NCBI RefSeq assembly: GCF_017983445.1
Contig: NZ_JAGOBJ010000001.1
Span: 1-64,000 of the forward strand
Direction of reading: 5' to 3'
DNA length: 64,000 nt
Source of the DNA: Halomonas sp.
GTDB lineage: Bacteria > Pseudomonadota > Gammaproteobacteria > Pseudomonadales > Halomonadaceae
Shown here: piece by piece, positions 17,070 to 25,791 of the stretch
Layout of the letters: each line of letters begins with the position of its first letter
Numbering within the stretch: the stretch's first letter is position 1
The notes under the pieces: generated by a model
The model's input: the letters and a program-made list of their open reading frames with translations, nothing else
Told to the model about the DNA's origin: nothing
Database searches by the model: none
Translations under genes and position numbers: made by a program

Positions 17070-17906
17070 ATGTTCCATCACTCATCTAAATTGCAATACC
17101 CAGTAAAAGTTGATAAGCCCAACCCTGAATTTGCCATGCTACTCCAACAAGCTATTGGGGGTGTTGAAGGAGAAATCCGGGTAGCGATGCAATACTTTTT
17201 TCAGGCAATGGGAGCGCGTGGTGATGATCGCATTCGCGACCTTTTGATGTCGACCGCGACAGAAGAACTTTCCCATATTGAAATGCTTGGCCATGCAGTT
17301 GCGCTTAATCTGGAAGGGGCGCCTCTCTCTTATCAGGAGGCTACCGCAAAAGATCCGGTCATGAACGCCATTCTTGGCGGTGCTAATCCTCGCCATCTGC
17401 TGTCATCAGGACTTTCTGCCATGCCGGTTAATGCTAACGGTGTGCCGTTTGATATGAGTCATATCTATGCCACCGGTAACGTAGCTGCCGATATGTTGGC
17501 GAACGTGACGGCTGAGGCAAGCGGCCGGGTATTGGCATCGCGGCTTTATAACTGGACTGATGATCACGGCATGAAAGATTTTCTTTCTTTCCTGATTGCT
17601 CGAGATACCTATCATCAGCAGCAGTGGCTGGCAGTGATCGAAGAGCTAGGTGGGCTGGGTGCAAACCTTCCGGTCCCCAACTCAACGCCTGAAGACCACG
17701 AAGCCATGCAGCACTCTTATTATTACCTTAATACGTTGTTGGATAAAGAAGCACCCGAAGGCCGCTGGGGTGAAGGCCCATCCTTTGATGGCCGTAGCCA
17801 GTTCTCTGTTCGCAACCAGCCAACACCTGAAGGGCAGGAAGCTACGTTAGGTATGGCGAAGGAAAAATCAGGTGCTCAGAAAGACCAGATTGATCCGTCT
17901 AAGTGA
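17070..17906 (+). CDS. katN: Manganese catalase
   Basis: Non-haem dimanganese catalase that splits hydrogen peroxide in the cytoplasm. The 278-residue four-helix protein keeps the metal ligands at nearly the positions known from Lactobacillus plantarum: Glu35 (GVEGEIR), Glu66 and His69 (TEELSHIE), Glu149 (VTAEASGR) and His182 (DTYHQQQW). The C-terminal tail is polar. ATG 17070 has GCAGGAG upstream. It lies between yciG-like and yciE-like genes, matching the RpoS-dependent katN locus of Salmonella, so stationary-phase or osmotic control is a reasonable inference, not shown by the sequence. Confidence 0.95.
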   Translation: MFHHSSKLQYPVKVDKPNPEFAMLLQQAIGGVEGEIRVAMQYFFQAMGARGDDRIRDLLMSTATEELSHIEMLGHAVALNLEGAPLSYQEATAKDPVMNAILGGANPRHLLSSGLSAMPVNANGVPFDMSHIYATGNVAADMLANVTAEASGRVLASRLYNWTDDHGMKDFLSFLIARDTYHQQQWLAVIEELGGLGANLPVPNSTPEDHEAMQHSYYYLNTLLDKEAPEGRWGEGPSFDGRSQFSVRNQPTPEGQEATLGMAKEKSGAQKDQIDPSK

Positions 17907-17956
17907 CAGACAAATAATCGCTATGAATTGCTCAGTTTCTTAAAGGAGAAAGCACG

Positions 17957-18460
17957 ATGGAAACCAAGTATTTAGAAAACTGGTTGCGCGATGCACATGC
18001 TATGGAGCAGCAAGCTGAGAAAATGCTGAAATCTCAAGCAGAGCGCTTGGTGGATTATCCAGAGCTTCAAGCGCGCATTGAGCAGCATCTGACTGAAACC
18101 CGCCACCAGTCTGAGCGCTTAGAACAAGCCATGGCCGGAATAAATATTGATACTTCCGCGTTAAAAGATCTGGGCGGTAAGTTGACTGCTTTTGGCCAGG
18201 CGCTGGGTGGCATGATGGCCGGCGACGAAGTCATGAAAGGCAGTATTGCCTGCTACGCCTTTGAGCATTTTGAAATCGCTAACTATAAGGCATTAATCCA
18301 GGCGTCTGAAAGTGCAGGCCAAACGGGAGTAGCCCAGGTATGTAGAGAGATCCTCAAAGAAGAAGAGGCTATGGCTGCTTGGCTTGCCGATCATATTGAA
18401 TCTACCACTACCCAGTTTTTGCATCGTGCAGATGATGACAACTTACGCGCCAAGCGGTAG
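17957..18460 (+). CDS. yciE: YciE/YciF-type ferritin-like protein (DUF892)
   Basis: A 167-residue helical protein of the DUF892 ferritin-like family. It shows the expected pattern: ENWLRDAHAMEQQAEKML at the start, HLTETRHQSERLEQ in the second helix, a glycine-rich link GGKLTAFGQALGG, and FEHFEIANYKALIQ with EEEAMAAWLADH in the later helices, which carry the predicted di-metal Glu/His ligands. Function is unproven; members accompany stress catalases. AAGGAG lies upstream of ATG 17957, 50 bases after katN. A terminator follows. Confidence 0.88.
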   Translation: METKYLENWLRDAHAMEQQAEKMLKSQAERLVDYPELQARIEQHLTETRHQSERLEQAMAGINIDTSALKDLGGKLTAFGQALGGMMAGDEVMKGSIACYAFEHFEIANYKALIQASESAGQTGVAQVCREILKEEEAMAAWLADHIESTTTQFLHRADDDNLRAKR

Positions 18461-18495
18461 TGTTTTCGCCACATACCTTGTTAATTAGCTCTTTT

Positions 18496-18524
18496 CCTCG
18501 GTAATTATTTACTGAGGTTTTTTT
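18496..18524 (+). terminator. Terminator of the katN operon
   Basis: CCTCGGTAA pairs with TTACTGAGG (one G-T pair) around a TTATT-type loop and runs into seven Ts. Confidence 0.85.
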
Positions 18525-18563
18525 CCAGCGATTATGTCTCACAAGTTGCAGCCTATCGCTTTG

Positions 18564-18596
18564 AAAAAAAGCCGCCCACGTTCGTTGGGCGGCTTT
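18564..18596 (-). terminator. Terminator of the CocE/ATP-grasp operon
   Basis: GCCGCCCA and TGGGCGGC form a stem whose A7 on the left gives a T-run on the minus strand, 38 bases after the hydrolase stop codon. Shorter T3 on the plus side allows some bidirectional use. Confidence 0.85.
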
Positions 18597-18634
18597 ACTG
18601 GGTTTAGGGCGGGCTAATCTGTATAGAAACCGCT

Positions 18635-20674
18635 CTATAAAAGATCCCGTGAGATAACGGATTCCCAGTTTTTTGAAAATACCCGGTATTGTCCTTCATA
18701 AGCATCCATCTCGGCATGAATGATAAATTCAGTCTCAGTGCAGGTAAGCACCGTGCGCGTGTAAACCTCAGTATGCCAATCATCGCGTTTAAACGAGCTT
18801 TCTGTCAGGGTTTCCCCGCGTGCAGAGGTAAAGTCGTTATCTATTGTCGTGTAATATTCCCGGGCGCTTCGGTGAATTTCAGTGCCTATATCATTAATGC
18901 GAAAACATCCTTGGTCATTGACTACCTCCAAGGTGGATGCCTTGGTTGCCAAATCCCGGTGCAGCAGCCAGTTATGCTGACTAGGTGCCAGGTGGGTAAC
19001 CTTTAGAGGTGGAGCCGATTGCGGTGCATCGAACACTTCTACACCGTCGTCCTGATGGTTCGCTGCGCGTACAGGCAGTTTTAATACACAGTTATTAAAA
19101 GAAATATCTACCTGAGCAGGTTTCGGGGGCAACCAGGCAAGCGGCCAATATGACGTTGAGACTGAAACCCGTAATTGATGCCCTGCCGGAAATTTCTGCG
19201 CAATACCGTTCATATCGATGGTTACACGATAAGTCCGGTGCGGCTCAAGCGGCGTTGGTTCTGCATTGCTATCGCGGTGGGTAAGGTTGAGTAAACCATA
19301 CGTTACCCGAGTAGCCTTGCCATCAGGCGCTACATCAGAAAGACGCACTGCCAGCATTGCCTGTGGCTGATTGCTTGAAACTTCCAGCTCTAATGAAGGC
19401 GTACCAAAAATATGTAACGGCTCAGTTAAAGCATCGGTACTAAAAATAAGCGAGCCGCCGTCTTCTTCGCGCTGATCACCAGGTAGGTCCGGTGTAGCTG
19501 CATAAGAGCACCACTTACCAGCCGCCAAGCCCACACTTAACGGCGATTGTAGTCCCATGGTTGTAGGCTCAGTGCTGCGTTCAGGTTCGCTAGCTGAAGA
19601 TAGAGGCGTCAATCGATAAGGCGACAATAAATAGCGTTGTTCTTGAATATTATTGGATGGCCATAAAGGCTCTGCGATCCAGTGACCAGGTCTATCGGCG
19701 TAAGAGTTATCTGGAGGAACGCTGTCTTGCTCCCAGGCGCGCAACATGGGTTCATCCATAATGCCGTTGTCTTTGCCTTTTAACCAGTAGTCCCACCAGC
19801 GAAGTGCTTCCTGAAGAAAACCAATGGCAGGCCCGGGAATACCCTGATGAGGATATTTATGGCCCCAAGGGCCAATAAGTCCTTTACGTGGAACCTGCAA
19901 ATGCTCCATTAATCTGAAAACGGTATTGGTAAAGCCATCCGCCCAGCCCCCGATAGCATACACAGGACAGCTTACGGCCTCATAGTATTCGCAAACGGAG
20001 CTTGCTGACCAATACTCGCTGCGCCGCTGATGGCGCAGCCATTTATCGATCCAAAGACCACTTTCTTCCATGCGTTCGTGCCACATATCGCGCCAGCGGT
20101 CGCCGACAATCAGCGGGTCAGGCGGTAAGGCATTGAAGGCGAACATAACGGTCGCTTCGGATAAATTATCCCCGAGCAGGCAGCCACCCATATAGTGCAT
20201 GTTGTCGGCATAAAGGTCATCGCTTGAACATAAGCTTAAGATCGCCTTGAGCGCTGGAGGCTGCTTCGCGGCAACTTGCAGGCTGTTAAAACCACCCCAT
20301 GAAATACCCATCATGCCGACGCTGCCATCGCACCAATACTGATTGGCAATCCACTCAATGGCATCTACCGCGTCCAACTGCTCCTGCTGAGTATACTCAT
20401 CGGTGAGTACGCCATCGGAGTCACCGCTGCCGCGCATATCCACCCGAACGCACACATAGCCATGGCCAGCCAGATAAGGATGATTGGTGGCATCACGACC
20501 ACGTGTGATATCGCGCTTGCGATAAGGGATATACTCCATGATGGCTGGCAGTGGAGTATCCTGCGTAGCCTCTGGCAACCAAATGCGCGCCGCTAATTGT
20601 TTGCCATCGCGCATAGGAATAAAGACGTTTTCTATCTCGCGGATGTTATAAGGAAAGTCGTTGATAACTTCCAT
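18635..20674 (-). CDS. CocE/NonD-family hydrolase (X-Pro dipeptidyl-peptidase-like)
   Basis: A 679-residue serine hydrolase of the S15/CocE group, which contains cocaine esterase, glutaryl-7-ACA acylase and X-Pro dipeptidyl-peptidases. The alpha/beta-hydrolase part carries FIPMRDGKQLAARIWLP, the nucleophile elbow GISWGG (Ser125), and the GPWGHKYPHQG segment with the likely catalytic histidine; the C-terminal jelly-roll (PPKPAQVDISFNNCVL and HQLRVSVSTSYWP) fits. No signal peptide, so cytoplasmic. ATG 20674 follows GAAGGAGG, which overlaps the stop of the ATP-grasp gene. The substrate is unknown; an ester or amide made by the upstream ligase is an obvious hypothesis. Confidence 0.88.
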   Translation of the reverse strand: MEVINDFPYNIREIENVFIPMRDGKQLAARIWLPEATQDTPLPAIMEYIPYRKRDITRGRDATNHPYLAGHGYVCVRVDMRGSGDSDGVLTDEYTQQEQLDAVDAIEWIANQYWCDGSVGMMGISWGGFNSLQVAAKQPPALKAILSLCSSDDLYADNMHYMGGCLLGDNLSEATVMFAFNALPPDPLIVGDRWRDMWHERMEESGLWIDKWLRHQRRSEYWSASSVCEYYEAVSCPVYAIGGWADGFTNTVFRLMEHLQVPRKGLIGPWGHKYPHQGIPGPAIGFLQEALRWWDYWLKGKDNGIMDEPMLRAWEQDSVPPDNSYADRPGHWIAEPLWPSNNIQEQRYLLSPYRLTPLSSASEPERSTEPTTMGLQSPLSVGLAAGKWCSYAATPDLPGDQREEDGGSLIFSTDALTEPLHIFGTPSLELEVSSNQPQAMLAVRLSDVAPDGKATRVTYGLLNLTHRDSNAEPTPLEPHRTYRVTIDMNGIAQKFPAGHQLRVSVSTSYWPLAWLPPKPAQVDISFNNCVLKLPVRAANHQDDGVEVFDAPQSAPPLKVTHLAPSQHNWLLHRDLATKASTLEVVNDQGCFRINDIGTEIHRSAREYYTTIDNDFTSARGETLTESSFKRDDWHTEVYTRTVLTCTETEFIIHAEMDAYEGQYRVFSKNWESVISRDLL

Positions 20675-20684
20675 TCTACCTCCT

Positions 20685-21977
20685 TCAAAGATCCACTTTT
20701 TCGATTTCAAAATCTAGAAAGTCTAAACAGAATTTATAGCGTTCTTCGATCTCCTCGTGGTTATTACCGGTGATATACAGCGTGCCCAATCGGTAGCAAA
20801 AACTATCCTGGTGAAGTAATTCGCTAAGCCGCTGGCCTGGGGCTACATCAAGGCATACGTCGGTATTTGGCAAGCGTTGCTGTAGCGCCTGTATGTTCTC
20901 CTGGCTGGGTACTCGCGTAACGATGCCATCTTCATGGGCGTAGGGAATAAAGCATTTTGCTGCCACAGGTGCCACGCCCTGGCGGCTTAATAGAGAAGGG
21001 CGCTGACCCAGGGCGATGTCGATCGCCACCTCATGGTTGGACATACCGTCGACCAAAACGAATATCTCACTATGCGACTGGGAAATGCGCGTATTGACTT
21101 CTATGAGCCAGAGTTTGTCCGTTGCTTCGTCCCACATGAATTCAGCATTAAAGCAGCCATTGTCGTAGCCAATATGGGTAAGAAATTTTTTAGCGGCTTC
21201 CACCATTTTATGGTGCACATGCTCGGGTAGATTGCTGGGGTATTCCAGGCGATCATAAAGGGTTAATGAGTCATCAGCTCTGGGCTGTGAAATAATTCCA
21301 TGCACATTGAATTCGCCCTGAAAAACCGTCCCCTCAGGAGCCGCCTGTACGCCTTTTATGATTTCTTCAACAATGCACGAATTACCATCCAACTCTTTGA
21401 TCTCTTCCGGGAGGTCGACATACTCAAGTGCTTCATTGAACGGGTCGCCAAGTTGGCGGATACCCTGACGAATTTCCTCAATAGCTCGATCAAATTGTGT
21501 CAGGTTTTCTACCTTGAAGCCCAAATGAGATGAAAATGCTTTTACGGGTTTTATCCAGAAAGGAAAATCAAGTGTAACCTGATCAATCGGGTTCTTTTTA
21601 AAAGGATCTATACCGCAGAAGTCAGGCACGACGTCAGGAATAACCTTCTGCTGCTCAATACGGCTCCAGAGTTTATGCTCGCAAGTTAAAACACTGGTAA
21701 TCGATGGCGAAGGAATACCATACTGTTGACAAAGTAAGGGTGCTAATACACTGGTCGGAAAATCCCACTGAGCAATAATGCCATCAACGCTGCCCGAGAA
21801 GTCATTTAACTGATCGTTTGCTTCTTTGAAAAGCTGATTAAACGATAAGCTCTCAGCCTCAACAGCGGTATTAACACTAAGCAACTCATGAATATCTAGT
21901 GCTTTAGCATCACGTAGTGTCTCCATTGCATGACGCTGTTTATCCTCTAAAGCAATAACAAAGATGTTACGTTTCAT
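20685..21977 (-). CDS. ATP-grasp ligase-like protein
   Basis: A 430-residue ATP-grasp enzyme: N-terminal pre-ATP-grasp part, then FPFWIKPVKAFSSHLGF (ATP-binding lysine region), a NSCIVEEIIKG segment that contacts the adenine, and LWLIEVNTRISQSHSEIF with the Glu and Asn that bind magnesium, and a biotin-carboxylase-like C-terminus. Such proteins join a carboxylate to an amine via an acyl phosphate. No biotin or purine pathway genes are nearby, so the product is unknown. The tandem ATGs at 21980 and 21977 follow AAGGAG; the second has the better spacing. It forms an operon with the CocE hydrolase 10 bases downstream. Confidence 0.85.
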   Translation of the reverse strand: MKRNIFVIALEDKQRHAMETLRDAKALDIHELLSVNTAVEAESLSFNQLFKEANDQLNDFSGSVDGIIAQWDFPTSVLAPLLCQQYGIPSPSITSVLTCEHKLWSRIEQQKVIPDVVPDFCGIDPFKKNPIDQVTLDFPFWIKPVKAFSSHLGFKVENLTQFDRAIEEIRQGIRQLGDPFNEALEYVDLPEEIKELDGNSCIVEEIIKGVQAAPEGTVFQGEFNVHGIISQPRADDSLTLYDRLEYPSNLPEHVHHKMVEAAKKFLTHIGYDNGCFNAEFMWDEATDKLWLIEVNTRISQSHSEIFVLVDGMSNHEVAIDIALGQRPSLLSRQGVAPVAAKCFIPYAHEDGIVTRVPSQENIQALQQRLPNTDVCLDVAPGQRLSELLHQDSFCYRLGTLYITGNNHEEIEERYKFCLDFLDFEIEKVDL

Positions 21978-21980
21978 CAT

Positions 21981-22450
21981 TCTCTCCTTGAGTTTAGAGC
22001 CGGCCATTCCTTCTGTTCAATTTGAGTGTACGATAGCTAGCCTCTAACATCCTTGATATATGTGATTTTTAAAAGTTCCCTATACATTATTAAAAATCTA
22101 AGTCTTAATGATTTTATAATTAAGCGTTATTAAATCTTTTAGAAGTAAAAGGTTTCATCTTGTTGGTAAGTGTAACGCTCATTGTCGGTGATAAAGCTTT
22201 GCTGGAAAGACTGAGGGCCGATTAAAGTGATAATTAAGAATAAATAAGTAGCAAATTTTAATAATTGTTAAATTTATATTGGAAAACAAGCAAGACATGT
22301 TCTCTTATTAGCCTGAACAGGCAAATAGTCCTTGTTTATATTTTCGTCGTTGACTATATTTTTTTCGCCCCTCGTCTCTTTTGGTTGTATTAAGGCTTTA
22401 CCTTATATCTATTGTGTATAGCTTGCGTCTAACTACAAAGGAGTGTAGAA
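21981..22450. other. AT-rich divergent intergenic region
   Basis: About 470 bases separate the ATP-grasp operon (minus) from the Crp/Fnr regulator (plus). No gene is seen. It contains an inverted repeat GCCTGaaCAGGC at 22311-22322 and many A/T tracts. No convincing CRP (TGTGA-N6-TCACA) or FNR (TTGAT-N4-ATCAA) site was found; TTGATATATGTGAT near 22052 is a poor match only. Confidence 0.5.
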
Positions 22451-23254
22451 ATGGATCAGGTAATTGTTGGAAACTATGAGCTTATGGATAAGAAAAGCTT
22501 TAGTAACTGTTTTAATAACTTCGAGGCTAAAAATTTCGATATAACACTAGAAAATGTGTTTGGTTTATATGGAGAGTTAGGTGAGGAGTCATTAAATAGT
22601 TTATACAAAATACCTAAAAAAATGGTTGAATTAAAGAGAAATCAAAAGATGTTCTCTTTATGTGATGGACGTGCCGATGTCTTTGTTGTCAAGGAAGGGT
22701 GGGCCAGCTTATGTCACTCCAATGATAAACGAGGCCAGGATATATGTAACGTGTTTATGCCAGGTGATATTATTGGTGTTAGAGAAAGTTTCTTTAAAAG
22801 CCATGATATTATCATTTTAGCACTTACTAATTGCAAGCTTGAGAGGGTGCCGGTTGAAAGTATCCATGAACTTTTTAAAACAGATATGGATATCAGAAAA
22901 GCCGTCATGTCCTACATTATGGTCAATGACAATATCACCATTGAGCGTCTGAGAAGCTGTACTCATCACCGTTCTGAGGAACGTGTTGCTCATTTCTTAC
23001 TAGAGATTTATACACGATTTTGTTTTAAAGGGTTACTGCAGACCAATATTTATTCATTCCCTGTTACCCAAGATGTTGTAGGTGAGTTATTGGGAATAAC
23101 CAGTGTTCACGTCAGTCGATGTATGACTGCTCTAGAGCAGAAGAAGTTTATCCGTAAAACACGGAGCAGTATTAAACTTCTAAAGCCTGAAGAGATGGCT
23201 AAGTCGACAGGATTTGATAGCGATTTTATTTACGGACATATTCACCTCGATTGA
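22451..23254 (+). CDS. Crp/Fnr-family transcription regulator
   Basis: A 267-residue regulator with a cyclic-nucleotide-binding-type beta roll (ADVFVVKEGWASLCHSND, then VFMPGDIIGVRESFF) and a C-terminal winged helix-turn-helix (PVTQDVVGELLGITSVHVSRCM, residues split around the recognition helix). No FNR-type N-terminal four-cysteine cluster is evident, and the cAMP phosphate-binding RxS motif is not seen, so the signal is unknown. The gene is clearly AT-richer than its neighbours, suggesting transfer. AAGGAG lies upstream of ATG 22451. It diverges from the ATP-grasp/CocE operon and precedes ectD, so either could be a target. Confidence 0.88.
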   Translation: MDQVIVGNYELMDKKSFSNCFNNFEAKNFDITLENVFGLYGELGEESLNSLYKIPKKMVELKRNQKMFSLCDGRADVFVVKEGWASLCHSNDKRGQDICNVFMPGDIIGVRESFFKSHDIIILALTNCKLERVPVESIHELFKTDMDIRKAVMSYIMVNDNITIERLRSCTHHRSEERVAHFLLEIYTRFCFKGLLQTNIYSFPVTQDVVGELLGITSVHVSRCMTALEQKKFIRKTRSSIKLLKPEEMAKSTGFDSDFIYGHIHLD

Positions 23255-23309
23255 TGTTTTCTAAGGGGCTTTATATCGGCTTGTGTTAGATAACAGTTAA
23301 TAGATAAAT

Positions 23310-23337
23310 CATTGGTTTAAATACATTGGTTTAAATA
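23310..23337. repeat. Perfect 14-bp tandem duplication
   Basis: CATTGGTTTAAATA occurs twice in direct succession (23310-23323 and 23324-23337), upstream of ectD and downstream of the Crp/Fnr-type gene. Confidence 0.9.
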
Positions 23338-23512
23338 TAAAATTCAAATGGGTTGTAAATATAGGAATTTTTTACGGACTACTACAACGCATGTGATTTA
23401 TTCAAAATGATCCATGCTTGTTTTTCTAATTAAAATGAGAAACAGGCTTGTTGGAATGCACGTTAGATTTTTTGATACATTTGCCTGACGGGTGAGGATT
23501 TTGCGTGGGCTG

Positions 23513-23540
23513 TATTTATATAGCTCTATTTATATAGCTC
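23513..23540. repeat. Second perfect 14-bp tandem duplication
   Basis: TATTTATATAGCTC occurs twice in direct succession (23513-23526 and 23527-23540). It has the same unit length as the duplication 175 bases upstream but an unrelated sequence. Confidence 0.9.
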
Positions 23541-23942
23541 TTGCTGTTTTGGCTAGCACTATTCAATTCAGCTCATTTCAGATTTTGCATCAAAAAAAGT
23601 TAACCTATGTTTATTTATGATGTCTGGAGGTAGATGCGCTAAAAAGCATAGTTTCTGATGCAACAGAATGTTCTAAAAAATCGAACCAGCATCGATATAT
23701 GTTTATTACTTAAATCTCAAACATTGCCCGGATACTACGAGTAGCTCGACGTAAATGCTTGATGTGGGCATTAAATAAAGCGCGCCTCGTTTAAGGTTGC
23801 CTTTCTGCTGAAAAATGCCTAAAAATGGATCTCATAACTCACGTTATAAAAATCGGATAAAAGGTTGCAGTCATTGTTAGGTTGGCTACCTTGTTATGGC
23901 ATGACATTGATCTGAAATTTAATCATACAAGGAGTGGATTAG

Positions 23943-24926
23943 ATGACAGTCAGCAATCTATCTTTCCATAATGTAATGGCACAAAAGCAGTATAGTGAGT
24001 TAGCGGATGTGCCGTCTTCGCATCACGTAAAAGTTGAGGATGCTTATCTTTCGAGACTGGCCGAACCGCCACAGGAACTCTGGCAGCCTCGTCAGGATGC
24101 AGTAATAAAAGGTAAGCACTTATCCGGCCCGTTAAGTAAGGCGCAGCTGGAAGAATTTGAGCGTAAGGGATTTCTTTTTATCCCTAACCTTATTAGTGGT
24201 GATGAGCTTGATGAGCTGCGTGATGAGATGCAGACATTGATGAGCACTGATGAGTATCGCCATCAGGATTTCAGTATTACCGAACCTGAAAGTAACGAAA
24301 TTCGCTCGCTGTTTGCGGTGCATAAGTTATCAAAGCGTCTGGGCGCTTTGGCAAACGATGAACGTGTGGCCGGTGCGGCACGGCAGATCATCGGTGATGA
24401 TCCGTATGTGCACCAGTCGCGCATAAACTACAAGCCTGGGCTTGCCGGTAAGGGGTTCAATTGGCATTCAGATTTTGAAACCTGGCACGCTGAAGACGGT
24501 ATGCCGCGCATGCATGCCGTGAGCGCCTCGTTAATTCTGACTGACAATCATGAATTCAATGGTCCTCTGATGCTGATACCCGGCTCGCACAACAAGTTTG
24601 TGCCGTGTCTGGGGGAGACGCCTGAGGATAACCATAAGAGCTCGTTAAAAGCGCAGGAGGTGGGTGTACCAAGCCCTGAGGCGTTGACTGAGCTGGTGGC
24701 CGAGCACGGCATTGAAGCGCCCAAGGGAAAGGCTGGCGGACTCTTGCTGTTTGATTGCAATACTCTGCACGCCTCGAACGCCAACTTGTCGCCAGACCCG
24801 CGCAGCAACGTATTCTTCGTATTTAACCGTCCGGATAATCGTTGTCGTGAGCCGTATGCAGCGTCCAAGCATCGCCCGGACTTTCTTGCTCATGCGCCTG
24901 ACAACAGTCAGCCATTAACTAAGTGA
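23943..24926 (+). CDS. ectD: Ectoine hydroxylase EctD
   Basis: An iron(II)/2-oxoglutarate dioxygenase that converts the compatible solute ectoine to 5-hydroxyectoine, giving osmotic and heat protection. The 327-residue protein has the family signature FNWHSDFETWHAEDGMPRM with iron ligands His175 and Asp177, the third ligand His276 in CNTLHASNAN, and SLFAVHKLS and PGSHNKF segments. ATG 23943 has AAGGAG upstream. ectABC is not in this window; a stand-alone ectD is known in Halomonas. It follows the Crp/Fnr-type gene on the same strand, but 690 bases away. Confidence 0.96.
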   Translation: MTVSNLSFHNVMAQKQYSELADVPSSHHVKVEDAYLSRLAEPPQELWQPRQDAVIKGKHLSGPLSKAQLEEFERKGFLFIPNLISGDELDELRDEMQTLMSTDEYRHQDFSITEPESNEIRSLFAVHKLSKRLGALANDERVAGAARQIIGDDPYVHQSRINYKPGLAGKGFNWHSDFETWHAEDGMPRMHAVSASLILTDNHEFNGPLMLIPGSHNKFVPCLGETPEDNHKSSLKAQEVGVPSPEALTELVAEHGIEAPKGKAGGLLLFDCNTLHASNANLSPDPRSNVFFVFNRPDNRCREPYAASKHRPDFLAHAPDNSQPLTK

Positions 24927-25041
24927 TTTTCCGACTACCGACAATCGCGTATTAGGTTGTGGAACATGCACATGGGTAGGGTAGACTGTTGCGTCTGTCG
25001 TTAAGAACGCGGCACGTATAATGAGAAGGAGAGTACCCCCC

Positions 25042-25707
25042 ATGCGTCTTGTTCCACAATTTACCGATGGTCAGACATTTTCCCATGCATTGGGCAAAGT
25101 CGTGTGTGTTGGCCGCAACTACGCTGATCATGCCAAAGAGCTGAATAATCCGGTGCCTAGCGAGCCGCTGATATTTATCAAGCCCGCCACCAGTGTCGTT
25201 GATATTACGCAGCCGCTTAACCCGCCTTTTTCACGTGGTGACGTACATTATGAAGCGGAACTTGCGCTGCTAGTGGGTGAAACCATTACCCATGCAACGC
25301 CTGATGAAGCAGAACGTGCGATTGTAGGGATCGGGCTTGCCCTGGATTTAACCCTGCGTGATGTACAAGCGCAGTTAAAAGAGAAAGGTCATCCATGGGA
25401 AATCGCCAAGGGTTTCGATGGCTCCTGCCCGCTCTCTCAGTTTTTACCGCTTAGCCGCGTGCCTAACTGGAATGCGCTTACCTTTACGCTGGAAATTGAT
25501 GGCGAAGAGCGCCAGCATGGCGAAGGTTCAGATATGATCTTTGCAATTCCGTCGCTTGTCGCAGAAATGAGTCGTCACTTCACCCTGGAACCTGGCGATG
25601 TGATTTTGACCGGTACCCCAGCAGGTGTTGGTGAGCTATCTCGCGGCATATCATTACGCTTGACCCTGACCGGTGGTTTGGAAATCAATACGTCGGTTGT
25701 TGAGTAA
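25042..25707 (+). CDS. Fumarylacetoacetate hydrolase (FAH) family protein
   Basis: A 221-residue FAH-fold enzyme like E. coli YcgM. Typical motifs: KVVCVGRNYADHAKEL, PLIFIKPATSVV, the metal-binding VHYEAELALLVG (Glu residues), FDGSCPLSQF and the ILTGTPAGVG loop. Members act as acylpyruvate hydrolases or oxaloacetate decarboxylases/tautomerases; the precise substrate cannot be told. ATG 25042 is chosen since AGAAGGAGAG lies upstream; ATG 25021 is in frame but precedes that site. A bidirectional terminator separates it from the convergent speA. Confidence 0.88.
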   Translation: MRLVPQFTDGQTFSHALGKVVCVGRNYADHAKELNNPVPSEPLIFIKPATSVVDITQPLNPPFSRGDVHYEAELALLVGETITHATPDEAERAIVGIGLALDLTLRDVQAQLKEKGHPWEIAKGFDGSCPLSQFLPLSRVPNWNALTFTLEIDGEERQHGEGSDMIFAIPSLVAEMSRHFTLEPGDVILTGTPAGVGELSRGISLRLTLTGGLEINTSVVE

Positions 25708-25741
25708 ACCAACCTGTTGAGTAAGCCAACGTTTTGCTATT

Positions 25742-25779
25742 AAAAAAACGCCCCATGGTGATCCCAGGGGCGCTTTTTT
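25742..25779. terminator. Bidirectional terminator between FAH gene and speA
   Basis: CGCCCC pairs with GGGGCG around a 12-base loop, with A7 on the left and T6 on the right, so it fits both convergent genes. Confidence 0.85.
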
Positions 25780-25791
25780 ATACTACAGGCG

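Larger units (their letters stand above)
23255..23942. other. AT-rich intergenic region before ectD
   Basis: About 690 bases without a supported gene between the regulator and ectD. It holds two separate perfect 14-bp tandem duplications (listed) and several A/T-rich tracts. The ectD promoter must be within it, but no consensus match stands out by eye. Confidence 0.5.

Noticed and set aside
22052-22065. Possible FNR site TTGATATATGTGAT
   Set aside because: Second half-site mismatches the consensus; not convincing.
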